From positions 1,473,634-1,537,633 of the forward strand of contig BCHU01000001.1 in NCBI GenBank assembly GCA_001599715.1: a DNA stretch of 64,000 bases, in the 5' to 3' direction. This document shows, one piece after another, positions 22,818-36,176 of this stretch. Each line of letters opens with the position of its first letter. Position 1 is the first letter of the stretch. Both the position numbers and the translations under genes were made by a program. The DNA is from Phaeotremella fagi. Taxonomy: Eukaryota; Basidiomycota; Tremellomycetes; Tremellales; Phaeotremellaceae. Below the pieces are notes generated by a model. That model saw nothing but the letters and a program-made list of their open reading frames with translations, searched no databases and was not told the origin of the DNA.

Positions 22818-25800
22818 ATGTCCACAACAGCTTCAACTTCACCAGATGATAAAGAATCTTCTCCCAACTCCACTTCAAACCCTCCAAAAGTATTAGCAAG
22901 GGGTACAGCTTGTCATCAATGCCGGTAAGTTTGTTGATACAAAAAAGGAGAGCAAGAAAAGCAATTTATTAACCCCATTGCACAGCCGCAGAAAACTAGT
23001 TCGTCTTTTTTACATCTCTCCAACTAACACTCACTGATAATTCCACTAGAAATGTGACGCCCAAAGACCGATTTGTTCACATTGTGCGAAACCAAGAATC
23101 AGAAACACGGGTGATAACCAAGACACGGAATGTACATGGGATGAAATCAAAGAACCAAGTGCCAGAACCAGAAGGAAAAGAGAAGCAGCAGCTAAAGAAT
23201 GTAAGAACGATGACATCAATGACAACGATAGTGGAACTGGGAACGAGGATGAACGGATAGCCAAGAAACAAGAAAAACTCGATAGATTGGAAGACAGGAT
23301 AGCTCATTTCGAACAAGTCCTCGCGAATTCTAATTCGAACTCGAATTCAAATCCAGTTTCAGGCTTCACGAGTGAAAACAACCAATTCAGCTCGTTGGGG
23401 CAACAGGAATTCACTTTTAATCAGTCTTCAACCAATTGGCTCAATCCAGCTCAGACGTTCGCCTTTGAGAGTTCAACGTCTGATCTTCAGAATATGAATC
23501 CTTTGTGGCAAGCTGATAGCGGAGTGCAATCTGGACCCGATTTCATTCCTGACACGTCTTTAGCCGATCAGGCTGCACTGAACGAATTTTTGGGATTGAT
23601 ATGGCCAGAGTGAGTAACAATATAATGCACTCGTCTCCGTTGTACTAACTGTATCATCTAGCTGGCCGTTGGATCTCCCTACCCAGAATGTTGTCGAGGT
23701 CAGTGCTGCTTAACTATCCAGAGATAGAACTGTTTTCTGATTCTTCGATAGCATTTTGTTCAACTTTTCTTCGACAAAGTGCCAACAATACCTAAAATGC
23801 TTCATAAAGCTACATTCATGCAAAGTCTTCAACTTCCCCCTTCACATTATAAATTTCCAGTACGTACACCTGATTTCCCTGTATGACTTGGCTCATCACG
23901 TCTTCAGGCTGTCCCCCTTCTACACGGTATCCTAGCTATCACAGCAGCATACATGTCAGAAAGTGCTCTATCAAACCCAGCTTATTTCCCAGTTGGAACA
24001 CCCGCATCCTTCACTTCACATCCAGTGAAAGACCTAGATAACACGAAACCTTTACCCAGGACAATCCCAACTGGCAGTATCCATCTTTCTGGGAAAACAG
24101 CTGTAGAAAGTGAAAACGATCTTCAACGTTTTCAGGCTTGGCACAGACGAAAGGCTTTCGAAGGGATTACAGTGTTATTCGACCGTGGAGAAAAACTGAT
24201 GCAATGTTTACAAGGTAGGTGTTAGGATTGACTTTTTGATTGATCGAATTAGCCCATATCATCGCTACGAGTGTTGATTGGAATAACGCTTGGTATGTCT
24301 CATTCGGTTATCATGACTGATTAGATAGGTGGACGGATTTGTGGCTTGAGAGTGGTACGATGATCAGACTGGCTGTACCTTTAGGAATTCACGAATCGAT
24401 CAGTGAGTTTTGAGCATCCGTTCAGAGCTAATATCAGATCGTCCTGAAGGAACTCTTGAACGGGACACGCATACTCTTATTCAACCATCGGCGACTCCCT
24501 TGGAACAAGCTGAAAGAGAACGGACTTGGTGGTATGTTTCTCGACGAAAACGTCTTGCTGATACCACAGGATGGCTTATTATCTTGAAAACTCTATTACA
24601 CTTTCTACCACTTGGCCAAGTGTGAGTCTATAGCCAATGAATGTTAGCAGATACTGATGCGACTCTTAGGCGCTGGCAGATGAAGAGATCACCGTTGAAT
24701 TACCTGTTCTACAAACAATTTATGATCAAGGTACGGGAGATTTAACTGGGGTACAGACCTTGCAGTAAGTTGCCTATCTTGATTCTGGAACCTTGCTGAG
24801 ATCATATCAGGGCACCGGATTTCTACTCCACGCGTAGGTCATTCAAGATATCCCGAGACAAATACTGAAATTCCCCAGATCCCGCTCATCATCTAGATCC
24901 ATTCTGTCTATTGATCAAATCAGTCAAACTGTTTTCCGATGTGAACCGATTCGTCCGTCGATATTGTCGTGGGTCACACACTCTAACGTAGGTTACTTCA
25001 AACGTCTCGTCGAATCCGTGGCTGACAAGTAACAGTAAATACCTTGCCGATCCGAATCTTCGATTACTTCTTTCGCACATCAATTCTTTCAGATTAAGTT
25101 TCCCACCCCATATGAGGAAACCTACGAAAAACGCGAATGTCGGTCAGGTGAATGGGGATTTACTTTCCGCTATCATGATAACACATGGGTAGGTTGTGAT
25201 CGTTTTTGATACGGATGGAGCTGATCGATTGGTGTAGTGCTACTCTCAGTCTGGGAGAGCCTCTGATATCCAAGGAAACTTGGAACACTGAAGTTGCTAG
25301 GATGACATTGTCCGCCATCCGCGCGATCTTGTCGTTACTTTACGATAGTGAGTTATGTCGGTGGCCGTGGAATTTCCATTAACTTTCTATATAGTTACCA
25401 GCACGAGTTTTGATAGTAGGTAAATGAATCAGGACTGAACTGACTAGAAGTTTGTTTCCTTTCGCCCAACGTTTCTTTCGTTTGGTGTTTATGTGCAAGA
25501 GGTTTGGTGCGATTCATGGAAGCAGCTCGTCAAAGTGGTGATTCAGTTTCGGTGGCTGTTTTCAGATCTGAATTCCAGGTTTTCAGGTTAGCTTCTGTTG
25601 TTGTGCATTTTGATGGAAGTAAGCTGACAGATGGATAGATTGGCATTGGGTCAATATGGTGAAAGGATTCCTGTTGGTAGAAAACAGGTTCACGTGGTGG
25701 ATTCAGTATTGAATCGACATGATCTATCTGAAAATATTGGATCGTTGAGTTCAATGTTTGAGTGAGTCATCTGATACGTCTGGAAACATGGATATTCTGA

Positions 25801-26332
25801 ATCTAATCAATCAACCTCTCGTAGCTGCGGCAACGAAATTATCTTCAACAAGAAACCGGGTAGTACGAGTACATCACCTGTTTCTGAAATTACACCTTCG
25901 TCAGGTGGCATTTCTTCTGGAACAGGTTCGACACCTTTATCGAACAATTCGGAATTGCTTAATCAGCTATACGACACTTCGTTCAATTCACCAAACAACA
26001 CCAACGTCAACGCCAGCGTCAACGTCAACATCAACACCAACCCACTCCAATTCCAACAACCGTTCAACATCAAGAAAGATCCATCAACAGGTCTGACCTT
26101 TGTTCCAAGTTTCACAACCAACCAAAGTTTCGATTTCAACACGTTAACCTCGGTCGATCAACATAACTTCGTTGGACCTAACGCTACAGGAAACGCTATT
26201 TTCAATATGCCCAGTGTGGACGGGTTCGATATTTCTAGTTTCAGTTTCGATACGGATTCTTTGTTACATGTCTTAGGTGGTTCTGATCAGTATTTCGATG
26301 GGAACGATTTCGGTTTGAAACAGTTTGCGTAG
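22818..26332 (+). CDS. Zn2Cys6 fungal transcription factor with fungal-specific TF domain
   Basis: Spliced N-terminus reads GTACHQCRRRKLKCDAQRPICSHC-10 residues-ECTWD, a complete six-Cys binuclear cluster. The codons for Arg-Arg-Lys-Leu lie on a 13-nt exon (22986-22998) between introns of 61 and 51 nt. A short coiled coil (KLDRLEDRIAHFEQVL) follows, then an Asn/Ser linker, then the fungal_trans domain: FVQLFFDKVPTIPKMLHKATF, AVPLLHGILAITAAY, WTDLWLESGTMIRLAVPLGI, ERTWWMAYYLENSITLSTTW, DEEITVELPVLQTI. The C-terminus has Asn-Thr-Val repeats and an Asp/Phe-rich end (FDISSFSFDTDSLLHVLGG) that looks like an activation region. Target genes cannot be told from sequence; neighbours are HSP90 and a hydroxyacid dehydrogenase. 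Confidence 0.88.
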
Positions 26333-26421
26333 GGTTCGTATCATTTTTGGTAGTCTATTGCTTTTGTTCATGTATTATTCATTCGAGATTAGATGTTTTA
26401 TTTCGTTGCCAAGAGGAAACC

Positions 26422-27825
26422 CTAAATTTTAACTTGGGCAGGCATCACTTCTCCCAAAGCACCAGCGATGACGTTCCGAACACCTGTTAACGTTAGTCCA
26501 AATCAAATGACCATAAGTCAACTCACAAAGTTCAGCCATTGCCTTTCGAGTGTCCATATCAGCTGAACCCATGTGGGGGAGAACGAGGCCTGGATGTGAA
26601 TTCAGTATTCAGTATTGACAAGTACGAGTACAACCTACATTTAGGATGTTTGACCAGAGGATGATCAGGCGAGATATGTGGTTCTCCGGTGATGACGTCC
26701 AAACCAGCTCCGTAGATGATATCGTTATCCAAAGCTTCAGCGAGATCTTCAGAATTGACTATTGGGCCCTATAGACAATTAACGAACGAAAGGTTAGGTC
26801 ACGGAAACATGCACCCACCCTGGCACAATTAACCAAAACCGCCGATTTCTTCATCAACCCCAAAAACCTCTTATCGACCAAATTAGCAGTCTCCTTCGAA
26901 AGTGAACAAAGAACCACCAATACATCAGCCCCCGCAGCCAATTCATCAATAGATCCAGCTCTCGATATTTGAACTCCGAATTCATCACTCAATTTTTTAT
27001 CTATCTCATCTTGATTAACTCTTTTGTAGGATGATTGATAAGAGATCGTTGGGGGGTGGGTTGGGTTGGTGAAAGCTAATAACCTTTTGAGGGTTACTTG
27101 GGCTATTCTGCCGAAACCTAGGAAATTTATTTGGAGGGATGGATGGGAGATTGATTGGCCTGAGAGAACGAAGGGTGCCCAGGGGAGTTGGGGCCACTGG
27201 ACAGTTGCAGTATCAGGTTTCGATTCAAGTGGTTGAGATTTGACTTACACCACCTGATTTCACTAGGGCTATACCTTCTTCGATCCTTCTCATCGTCATC
27301 AACACTAACATTGCAGTCAAGTCGGCGACTACATTTGATTCCAGGGTTAGCAATGATTTCTTGAAAACGAAACAAACGGTTTACGTACCAGCGTTATCTA
27401 ATACTCCAGGTGTATGACCAACAAGAATCCCTTTATCGTTGGCACCTTTAACATCGATATGATCTATAACAAATCAAGTCAAATCCAAATCCAACACCAA
27501 AAAGGGCCATAACCTACCAAACCCAACACTAAAAGTTGAAATAACTTTAAGATTCTTATTACAAGCGGCCAAAAATTCTTGATCGACTTTATCGTTTTTC
27601 TGTGAATGCATCAAACAGATACCTACAACCTCTTCATCTTTAAGATTCTCAAGTACCCATTCACGAGATGGTTCCTCGTCTTTGGGGTTGATTATGAGTT
27701 CGAAAGGTGAGTTGGTTAGGATTGAGGTGGCTTCGGGGCCTACGTTACGGGTACTACGAGTTATTAGTTTTAATGATCGTTTGTCTAATTTTGTGTTGGG
27801 GGACTTACATTAATAATTTTGGCAT
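26422..27825 (-). CDS. D-2-hydroxyacid dehydrogenase, glyoxylate/hydroxypyruvate reductase type
   Basis: The first exon codes MPKLL only, spliced to ITRNVGPEATSIL. Landmarks: VISTFSVGFDHIDVKGANDK and GILVGHTPGVLDNAVADLTA (the substrate-binding region with the family's hTP-vltdxvAdlt pattern), then FLGFGRIAQVTLKRLLAF (NAD(P)-binding Rossmann Gly motif), ADVLVVLCSLSKETANLVDK, SAVLVNCARGPIVNSEDLAE (catalytic Arg), IYGAGLDVITGEP (Glu) and GLVLPHMGSAD (His). All catalytic residues (Arg, Glu, His) are present. Family enzymes reduce glyoxylate or hydroxypyruvate with NADPH. No targeting signal is visible, so cytosolic location is likely. The extra loop between the Rossmann motif and ADVLVV (Pro/Thr-rich, HPPTISYQSSYKR) is a normal length variation. 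Confidence 0.88.
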
Positions 27826-28139
27826 TGTTTATTTTTTCCTATAGCAGCAAGATGGTTGGGATAGATTGTTAGGTCTTATCTTGAATAAATCACACTCAAC
27901 TGGTGAAATGTCCTCTGAACTCTGTTCCGATGTCCAGAACGGTAATCAGCGGGAATGTCGGACCGAGCATTGATTTTGTTCACATCTTATCACTTTTGTA
28001 ACTGATCATTCAGATATCACTCTACAAGCCAAAGAGCCAAAGAAGGAGGAAGTAGTGCACCGGAAAGATCCCAGAGGAAATCCATTCAATCTATAAACAA
28101 AGCGATGAAACAAAAACCAAACGCGCTGCGCCCTGCGCC
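27826..28139. other. intergenic between two minus-strand metabolic genes
   Basis: 314 bases that hold the promoter of the hydroxyacid dehydrogenase and the 3' flank of the amidohydrolase. Nothing distinctive beyond a short GCGCTGCGCCCTGCGCCC direct repeat at 28120-28138, just past the amidohydrolase stop. Confidence 0.35.
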
Positions 28140-29998
28140 CTAATCAAAGCCCAAATCCACATCAACTTTCCCAATCCCATCCAAAAATTCAGCTCTAGCC
28201 ACAACGACTTTACCATCCTTGACAACCCCCCAAATCCCTTTCGCACCACTATCAAGAATCCTACAATCTTCTAAAGGGTTTCCAACCAATACCAAACAAT
28301 CTCCATAAGCCCCCTTCTCGATTTTACCCAGTTGATCGTCGTTAAGTTGTTTGGCGGCGTTGATTGTGGCGTGAGCCATTACTCTGTGTGAAGGGAGGAG
28401 TTGGTGTCTCTGAGTGAATTCTTCGCTTTGGAGATATCCCATTCTAAGTTGGATTATCTTCAGTCAGCCAAAACTAACAATCTTATACTTTTAGAACCCT
28501 TACCCAATAGTCAAATCCGTTCCGAAACAAACACAAACCCCTTCCTCCTCCGCTATCTGAATAGCCCGTCTCCCAGCATCCCTAATCAGCGCATTCTTCT
28601 CTCTCATATACTGAGGTAAATTCTCATTCCAAGGAGATCGACCTTTAGCGGTAGAAATCATTAATGTCGGTGTCAAGAATGTTCCCGTTTGAGCGAGCAG
28701 TTTCGCAGTGTCTCGATCGAGAAGATTACCATGTTCGATACCTCTTACACCGTTTTCTACCGCTCGACGGATAGCTTTGTTGGTATATGCGTGGGAGGTT
28801 ACGAGGGTTCCACCCATATCTTCTACTACTGAGACTATCGCTCTTATTTCTTCGGGACTGAATTGGGTGCTTTCGAGTTTATCTGTTGGGGAGGAGACTC
28901 CACCGGAAGCGCAGATCTATAAAACGGTATTCAGTGTTTAGTTGGTATTGATGTGTATGGTAAGACTATAGACCCACTTTAACGTGTTGAGCACCTTTCC
29001 TCATTAGATCTCTCGCAGCATGTAGACAAGCCGGTACACCATCGACCAATCTTGCGAATTCTCCTGAAGCAGGACAACATAAACCGTGATCATCTTGTTC
29101 ACGAGATCTTCCATCTCCATGTCCACCAGTCTGACTAACTATAATGAAATTGAGTTATCAGGTTGAAGACTTATCGATAGGAGGATAAATCAATGGACAT
29201 ACGAATATCACCACCTTGGAATAATCTTGGTCCTGGCGTTAACCATTGATCGATAGCTACCAAACCCAATCAGTTCAACATCGTCTCATAAAAATTAGGT
29301 TTGCCTACCTTGTTTCTGGAAAAATGTAGCACCGCCCTAGAACAGACTTCGTTCAGTATCAAGATCATCACCCCAAACAAAAAATAACACCCACAACATC
29401 CCGTACAGTCGTGAAACCTCTACTAAGCATTCTCCGAAGTGTATAAGTAGCTCGTAAATGAGGATCAACATAACCAGTAACCGGTCGACCATCTGACATA
29501 TTAATATGGACGTCTAAATTCAAATCAGTATAGTGGTCCAAGTAGTAGTAGATAGGGACGTACGACAATCGATTAAACCTGGACACAAGAATAGTCCATC
29601 TAGATCAACCACCCTGGCACCTTTCGGATATCTAAATACCACCGATGAAGGTTGTACAGAACTGAAAAGGCCTTCTTCGATGACCACGGTCATGTCGTTA
29701 TGTACAGTGTTATTAGCGACATCTACAACTCTAGCGTCTAATTTCAATTTCATCAGCTTTTTAACAATCAAATCCTAGTGAGAAGAGATTCGGACATACT
29801 CAGAAACACTATTGGTGAAGCCGGACCGTTGACCCATGGTAAGGTGTTTATATCCCCATTCGGAGGTTCTTGGGGTACATAAACCTCTGGAGCACTCCAA
29901 TTCCTATTATACACTTTCTGGAACATTGTTTGGGTTCGATGGTGGTTGAACGACTTGCAGATGAATCCAGATACAAGACACAGAATGGAAATGACCAT
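28140..29998 (-). CDS. membrane-anchored amidohydrolase (imidazolonepropionase/prolidase-like)
   Basis: ATG at 29998 gives an N-terminal hydrophobic anchor (VISILCLVSGFIC), then a short luminal linker. The frame then joins FLNARVVDVANNTVHNDMTV across a 62-nt intron with a GTATGT donor. Metal-ligand motifs of the amidohydrolase TIM barrel are all present: LIDCHVHI (HxH), RDVGG, KGAQHVKI (Lys), LVTSHAYT (His), GIEHGNLL (His) and FGTDLTIG (Asp). The C-terminus has the usual beta-sandwich return (KIEKGAYGDCLVLVGNPLED ... KDGKVVVARA). The family hydrolyses cyclic amides, dipeptides or related substrates; the substrate here is unknown. The start lies 112 bases from the POL12 stop codon. Confidence 0.82.
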
Positions 29999-30110
29999 TC
30001 CGGTCAAATGCGAGGTTCTCGGTCTCACCGAAATTTACCGTTTACCGATCGTAGATAGATAATACATTTGAGATGTACAGAATATATGATGGTATAAGAA
30101 AAATGGTCAT

Positions 30111-32613
30111 CTACACCCTCCAAATTTCAGATCTAGCACGTTCCCATATTCCATGTTCCCTCATTTCCTCTATTCCATCGACATCCATTGAATTCTCAAG
30201 TTCCTTCTTTGGTGTAGGATGAACAATGATTTTCGCGTATGTACCAGCTGAATGAGCTCTGGACAAATACGCTGGATTAACGACTAAAGTTGAGTCCACG
30301 ATCTGATAATGTTTATTAGTATGCAGTTCTGGTAGCTAGTGAAAAGCGATTGACTGACCTTTGAGAAATGTTTCAATTTACTTGGTAAAATCAAAATATC
30401 AGGTGCCGCACCCTCCATCTTCAATAACTTATAATGCGTAACATCAAGATTAACTTCCGCAGCGTGATTCTCTGGAGGTGGGAAAATAGGATAGAAACTA
30501 CGTTGACCGAGTACATGTCTGACTAAACCTGCCATTGGATCTTTGATTTCGGGGGTTATATCGGTTACGTCGGATGGTTGAGCTTTTTGAACGAATTCTT
30601 CACGTCTGAGATGGAATAGTATATCGACTGAGGAGAGGGAAACTACGATTTCGTTTATACTGAATGAACATGGGTTGGGGAGGACTTTGATTCGCTAGAT
30701 TTATGGATCAGTATTAGTCTGATTTCTGGATTTGAGAATGAAATTTGGAATCTACTTACCTTGGGTAACCCTAATGCATCTTTTTCCAACATCGCCTGAG
30801 GGAAAGCAACATGTCTACTAACCATGTCTCTCACACTAGGAACCAAAATAACAACAGTGCCAGGTGAAGCATCGACTAAACGTTGTAAACGACCACTAAT
30901 TTGTGATTTGAAAATATCATTTGGCATTTGAGTGACAGCACCCATAGAGATCATGGGATGTGCAGAATCGACAAAAGGTCCCAGCTGTTCAAACAATTAT
31001 CAGAAAAACACAACAGCCGATTGCTTTAAAACATAACATACCATGATCAAAACATCTGGTCGTTCAGAAATGGCAGTGTTAACCAAAGCCTCCAATGGTT
31101 CATAAAGCAAATCATCATCCAAAGTATAAGGACCAGCAGCGATCACCATAGACAAAGGTTGACCATTCAATTTTTCATGTTGGAAATTGATCAATTCATC
31201 GGTAGGAGATTGTGACAAAGCACTCGGCGGAGGCTACAAGTTTCTTTAGTGCCCATTCACAAAACCGATTCAATTAACCCACCATCAAAACCTCATCAAC
31301 AACGAATACCCCACCCCCCCCATTCCTACCTTTAACACCGATCAGACAACCTGGGAAAACCCCGAATCCCTTGACACCAGGCGATCCACCGCTAACCCTC
31401 AAATTGGTCGAGAACCTTAACGCGATCCGTTTACCCGCCCCCAACAATCTTGACGATTCGAGAAACAAAGAATTCGAAGTTGCCTTTGAATTGTCTGTAG
31501 GTGGAGATAAGATCCTTCCGACGGTGAAAATAGATTCTTCAGATTGGAAATGTGGATCACCGAGTTCCGTGATGTTGTAAGCTTCTTTGATCGTTTCTGC
31601 GAATTCATCGATCAGGTCATCGAGCGATTCACTTCTTTGTGAGATCTTCTCAAACATGTATCGATATCCCCAATCTTTTGGGTCTGCTGATGAAGATAAT
31701 GAAACTCTCGGTTTGGAAGTTAGGTTACCTGTTGATGAAGATGATAAATGGGGGTTGAGAGTTTCGACTAAAGTATGTGGTTGATCTCTTAGACGGAAAG
31801 GTTTGGTTGTTGGTGTCAACCTAATCCGAAGTCATCAGTACCTATACAAATGCCATCTACTCCTAAACTCACTCTGAACCAGATTCATTACCACTAACAG
31901 GACTCGAAGGAGCTAATCCACCATTCCTACCTACAGGTGAACCATGACCAGGGGTTTTAGAGGGAGGGGCTAAAGAAGAAGGTCGATAGTTACTACTAGA
32001 AGCTGAAGCTTCGTTGGGCGTAGCACGTTGAGGAGTTGAAAATGTGTTTGGACTGAAAGCTGAACTTGAAGCTGAAGCTGGTGAAGGTATATTGGCGTTA
32101 TTACCTGTGTTAGATAATTTAGAAGTGTTAGATCGAGGTCGGGAGGGTGTAGTCAATCCGTCCAAACTGTCAACAATTCAGTTCTAAACCCTTTGAAGAG
32201 AAAGAGGGGATACCTACAATCCACCAAGATCCGTCATACTTCCTTTACCTTTCTTGATGATCCCAATTTTAGGTGTATCACCTTTCCCATGACCGTTGCC
32301 GTTGTTCAGAGATAAAAGTTTATTCTGTTGTTCCCTCTGGATATCTTTCTTCAGTTCACGTACAGTCTCCAAAGTCAATGTTGATAGTTTGACACGTAAT
32401 CCTGAAGGTCTTTGCATGAGGAACGCTTCGTATTTATAGAACAGTGTTGAAGGTTGGAGATTGTATATTCTTAGGATGCTTAGACCTGGGTTATGTTAGA
32501 GTGTATATGACCCGATTCGACTTACATTCTGCCATTACATCTGGATGATCTGTTACGGCTTCATGAAATAGATCTGATAGCTCAGTACGAGCTTGAGCTT
32601 CTGGTATAGACAT
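30111..32613 (-). CDS. POL12: DNA polymerase alpha subunit B
   Basis: Minus-strand, multi-exon. N-terminal helical domain (ELSDLFHEAVTDHPDVMAE), a Ser/Pro-rich disordered linker with many possible phosphorylation sites, an OB-like region (SPGVKGFGVFPGCLIGVKG) and the phosphoesterase-like domain: SMVIAAGPYTLDDDLLYEPL, ERPDVLIMLGPFVDSAHPMI, TVVILVPSVRDMVSRHVAFP, RIKVLPNPCSFSINEIVVSL, VLGQRSFYPIFPPP, DILILPSKLKHFSK, TLVVNPAYLSR. These are the characteristic blocks of the B subunit that tethers primase-polymerase alpha and regulates initiation of lagging-strand synthesis. Like other B subunits, the metal-binding His/Asp of true phosphoesterases are lost. The first ATG (32613) begins MSIPEAQARTELSDL. 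Confidence 0.93.
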
Positions 32614-32784
32614 TGTTGGGGGTGGTGTTTCTTACTTTTCAACATTAACAACATTAATAGTCGCGTCAAACAGCGCGTTTGTTACCTTATTTACTTCCCC
32701 CATTTATTATATCGTAATATCCTTGCATGAATATGTATATGACTATGACCGATATGAACAAATATACCATCCAAGATCCTCCAT

Positions 32785-35700
32785 CTAACCCTTCAAGAAC
32801 CCCGGTAAAGCTTTAACACCTTTCGAAGCAGCTTCCTCATTAACCATCCCGAATCTCGAACTACAATCCAACAATATACGCAAAGCGTTTCTAGCTCTAA
32901 CTCTCGATATATCGGTTGGAACAGTTCTGGCAGGTCTCGCCAATGCTTTGGCGTCGTCTCCGTATGGGTAAGGGAAATGTTTATGGAACAGTTCGTAGCA
33001 GACTAGGGTTACTGCGAATTGGGGGGATGATCGGATAACACTGTTGGTGTTAGTTGGATCTATCTTTTACGTCCTCTTTTTAAACTGCTTACCGAGCTAG
33101 ACCACCTTTGTACAACGCTGTGAATGTTGTTAGCATGAAAACTTTTCAGTAAAGCATCAGACGCACCTCTAAGACCCTCTTCTTGATAAATCTTTCCTAA
33201 CCCATCAATAACCCCTTTATAAACAGTTTGTCCAGCTCTTTGTTGAGATTGTAACCGTGTTTTAACAACATCTATGAATAAAATCAACAAACTACCCCTG
33301 CTCGAGTCAAGCAGAAACCATACCCGCAGGCGTCGTCAAATAAGCAGCTAAAAGCAAATATCAGCAAAAGAACAACCCTAGTATACGAGACAAAACTCAC
33401 CTGGCATACCGGCAACACCAGCAGCAGTCAATAATTCACCAAAAGATAAAACCTTTCCTCTACGACCTTCATGGAAGACGTCTTTCTACTCTATTGTCAG
33501 ACATCTGATCAAGAGAGCAAAGAGAAAAATAGACCTACTTTTAAATGTGCGTATCTGAAATGAAATTTCAAATAATTATTAATGGATCATCTCAAAACGA
33601 TAGCAATCAACATACGATGTGAAATATATGGCGGACTGTTTCAGGTTAATTGATGTACCTTCTCTCCGACCAAATATCACTTACGAAAGGAACGTCACGA
33701 CAGAAACAAGCGAAAGCACCCTACACAGATTAGCAAGGTTTGCATGGACCAGAAATCGAACCTACCTTGTATAACCCAACGAGACCGAGCTGTCTGATGA
33801 TATGTATAGCACCTCTAGGAACAGCATTACCACCTTCTGCTCTTGTGATTTCACCAGCCTATTTATGACGATTAATGTGGTGTTTCATAACAGCAAAATT
33901 GGAGTCAACGTACCATCTGTAATCTAATCTTTGTAACCTCTGTTCCAAACAATCAGTCAATCATTGATCTATTCCCTGAATCCAAAAAAAAGAAAACATA
34001 CCCAATGGATTAGTAACAACCTAAACGTCCATCAATAACAAAGTCAACCATTATCACCAAAAGAAAAAAAACACGTACGACCTGACAACCACCAGCCGAA
34101 GCACCAGCCAAAATCTCCATGGGTAAAGTGATTACCCCTGTTTCCGGATCAGTCATCTTCTTTCTAACCAAATCGTTGACCGTCAATTTAATAGCTTTCT
34201 CAGGAGCGACTCCAACAAGTTGGGGTGCGACACCACGATAGAATCCTCTGATACCACCTTCGTTTTTGTAAACTTTCCTGACGCAATCTGCCGCGTTTCT
34301 GTATAAAACTTCTCCTACGACTGTTGAACGTTGATTTTGGAGACGGGTTTTGACTAGATCAATTGGGTAGACGGTCTATGTAGATTATTAACAGGTTGAA
34401 CCCTTTGTGTCACGCAGGGTCACTCACAAATGCACCTATACCACCTGCTATACCACCTTGAACGAAATTGAACGTAGATCTAGCTAGTTCCGATAAGAAA
34501 GATCCAGTTTTGACAGCTTCCGAATCAATAGTAGCTTGAGGTGGTTGCCACTAGACATTGTTGTCGGTCAAAAAGTAATTAAAGAAAGAAAAACCCCACC
34601 TTAGCATCAAGTAAGGCTTGGAAATCACTCAAAGTCAATCTCGTCGATGTGCCGATAGCGCCTCTTCCAGCGAAATGCCAAATGATATTTGCCTTCAAAG
34701 CCATTAGTAAAACAACTACATCAAGGTTAAGCTTGAACTCACCTCCATAGGCGTGAAACCACCGTATCTCATAGAGTTCCCAGCTTCGTTCAAGAAATCT
34801 GATACGTCTATTCTACCATCTTTTGATTTTTGAACGGCATGTTGAATGATTTTCTCAACTGTGTCCATTTCCCTTATAACTGAAGATTTGGTTTCATGGT
34901 TAACGTTTTGGTGAGTTTTTGAGAGGGAGGAGTGAGAGACGTACCATTATGGAACGCAATGACTTCTGAATAACTGATTTTCTTTCCTGGATTCATGGTA
35001 CATAACGTGGGTAATCTTTCTAAAACAGATTCAGAGAGTTTATGTCCAGCGATTTCCTAGATAGAATGTGTCATTAGGATTTGATAGATGACAAGATCTG
35101 ATAGAACTTACAACAATGATTCGTTGGAATTCATCAGGATCGATATACCCATCACCATCTTTATCGAAATAATGGAATGCTTGACGTAACCTCTCCCCTT
35201 GATATCCTTTTATGAGTTGAGTAAATTCGTGGTCTATCCGTTATCAGTTTGATGTTTTCTTTCGACCATCAAATAGGTGCTAGACATACATCCTAAAACA
35301 TGTGTACCACCCCTTCTACCAAGATACAATTTCATCCAATCACAATCGAAATCGAAAGCTAATCATCGATTTATCAGTATGAAATTGTAAGATCATGAGG
35401 GGAGAATAGACTCACGTATACCCTGTGGACCAATGTTTGCAGATAAAACAGCTTTGAATTCATCGAAATCAACAAATCCCGATGCGTCGCTGTAAATAAA
35501 AACAAGTCAACATGAAATGCTGCCATTACCATCCAAAAAAGATTGATCAAAACTTACACATCGAAAACTTGGAAAGCCAATTGATAATCTGCGTCGGGCT
35601 AAAATAGATCCACTTTATTTAACGCTTGATCAAAAAACAACAAAGTGAAAGTATACTGACCCTTTTTAAAAGAGTTTCGAAAACGACAAAATCTTCAAAA

Positions 35701-36176
35701 GACAGTGCACCTCTTTTTGAACCGTCGGCGACTCGAAACACTATCGAGAGATACCAGTATTAACATTCCTTTCCACATTAAGAAACTACAGCTGTCACTC
35801 ACAAACACTATATTGATCTCTTTTGATTCTACTAAACCCTTCATCGGTGGGTGCGATAGCATCAACGAATTGGGATGGTGATAAATATCTAAAAGATTTC
35901 GGTTTAGCCGGGTCGAAAAGAAGAAAAAAAAACAAAATCGAGTTGTTCAAAGGAGCATTCATTTCGTTCATGACAAAAATGAAATCTAAATGACACCCCC
36001 CAACACTGATAGCAAGGTTAAACTCACTTTTTACCATCCCTCTCGTCTAACGCGAATTTATCAAATGTTCGTCTCCATTTCGTTAATTCACTTTCAGCGG
36101 GTTTGGCGACTGAAGCTAAAGAACCTGCTGTTGATTTTATTGTATCTAGGATTGATTTCGGTTGGGTGTCTGACAT
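32785..36176 (-). CDS. AGC1: mitochondrial aspartate/glutamate carrier with EF hands
   Basis: Minus strand, about 15 or more exons. The N-terminal half has EF-hand-type loops: FQVFDVDASGFVDFDEFKAV and YFDKDGDGYIDPDEFQRI are complete (DxDxSG and DxDGDG); the others are degenerate. The C-terminal half has the three mitochondrial-carrier repeats with Px[DE]xx[KR] signatures: YPIDLVKTRLQ, NPLEVTKIRLQ and TPADVVKTRLQ, with GGIAGGIGAF, ILAGASAGGCQ and LTAAGVAGMPAAY before them, and the RG-type segments GGIRGFYRGV, LGLVGLYKGA, GLRALYKGGLAR. This is the aralar/citrin architecture. It moves aspartate out and glutamate in across the inner membrane under cytosolic calcium control, part of the malate-aspartate shuttle. 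A 28-nt exon (33094-33121) codes the ALYKGGLAR segment. Confidence 0.93.

Noticed and set aside
29768..29809. 35-nt intron in the amidohydrolase (GTGTTT donor)
   Set aside because: A 62-nt intron with a GTATGT donor and a later acceptor keeps the frame and gives a better family match (FLNARVVDVANN).
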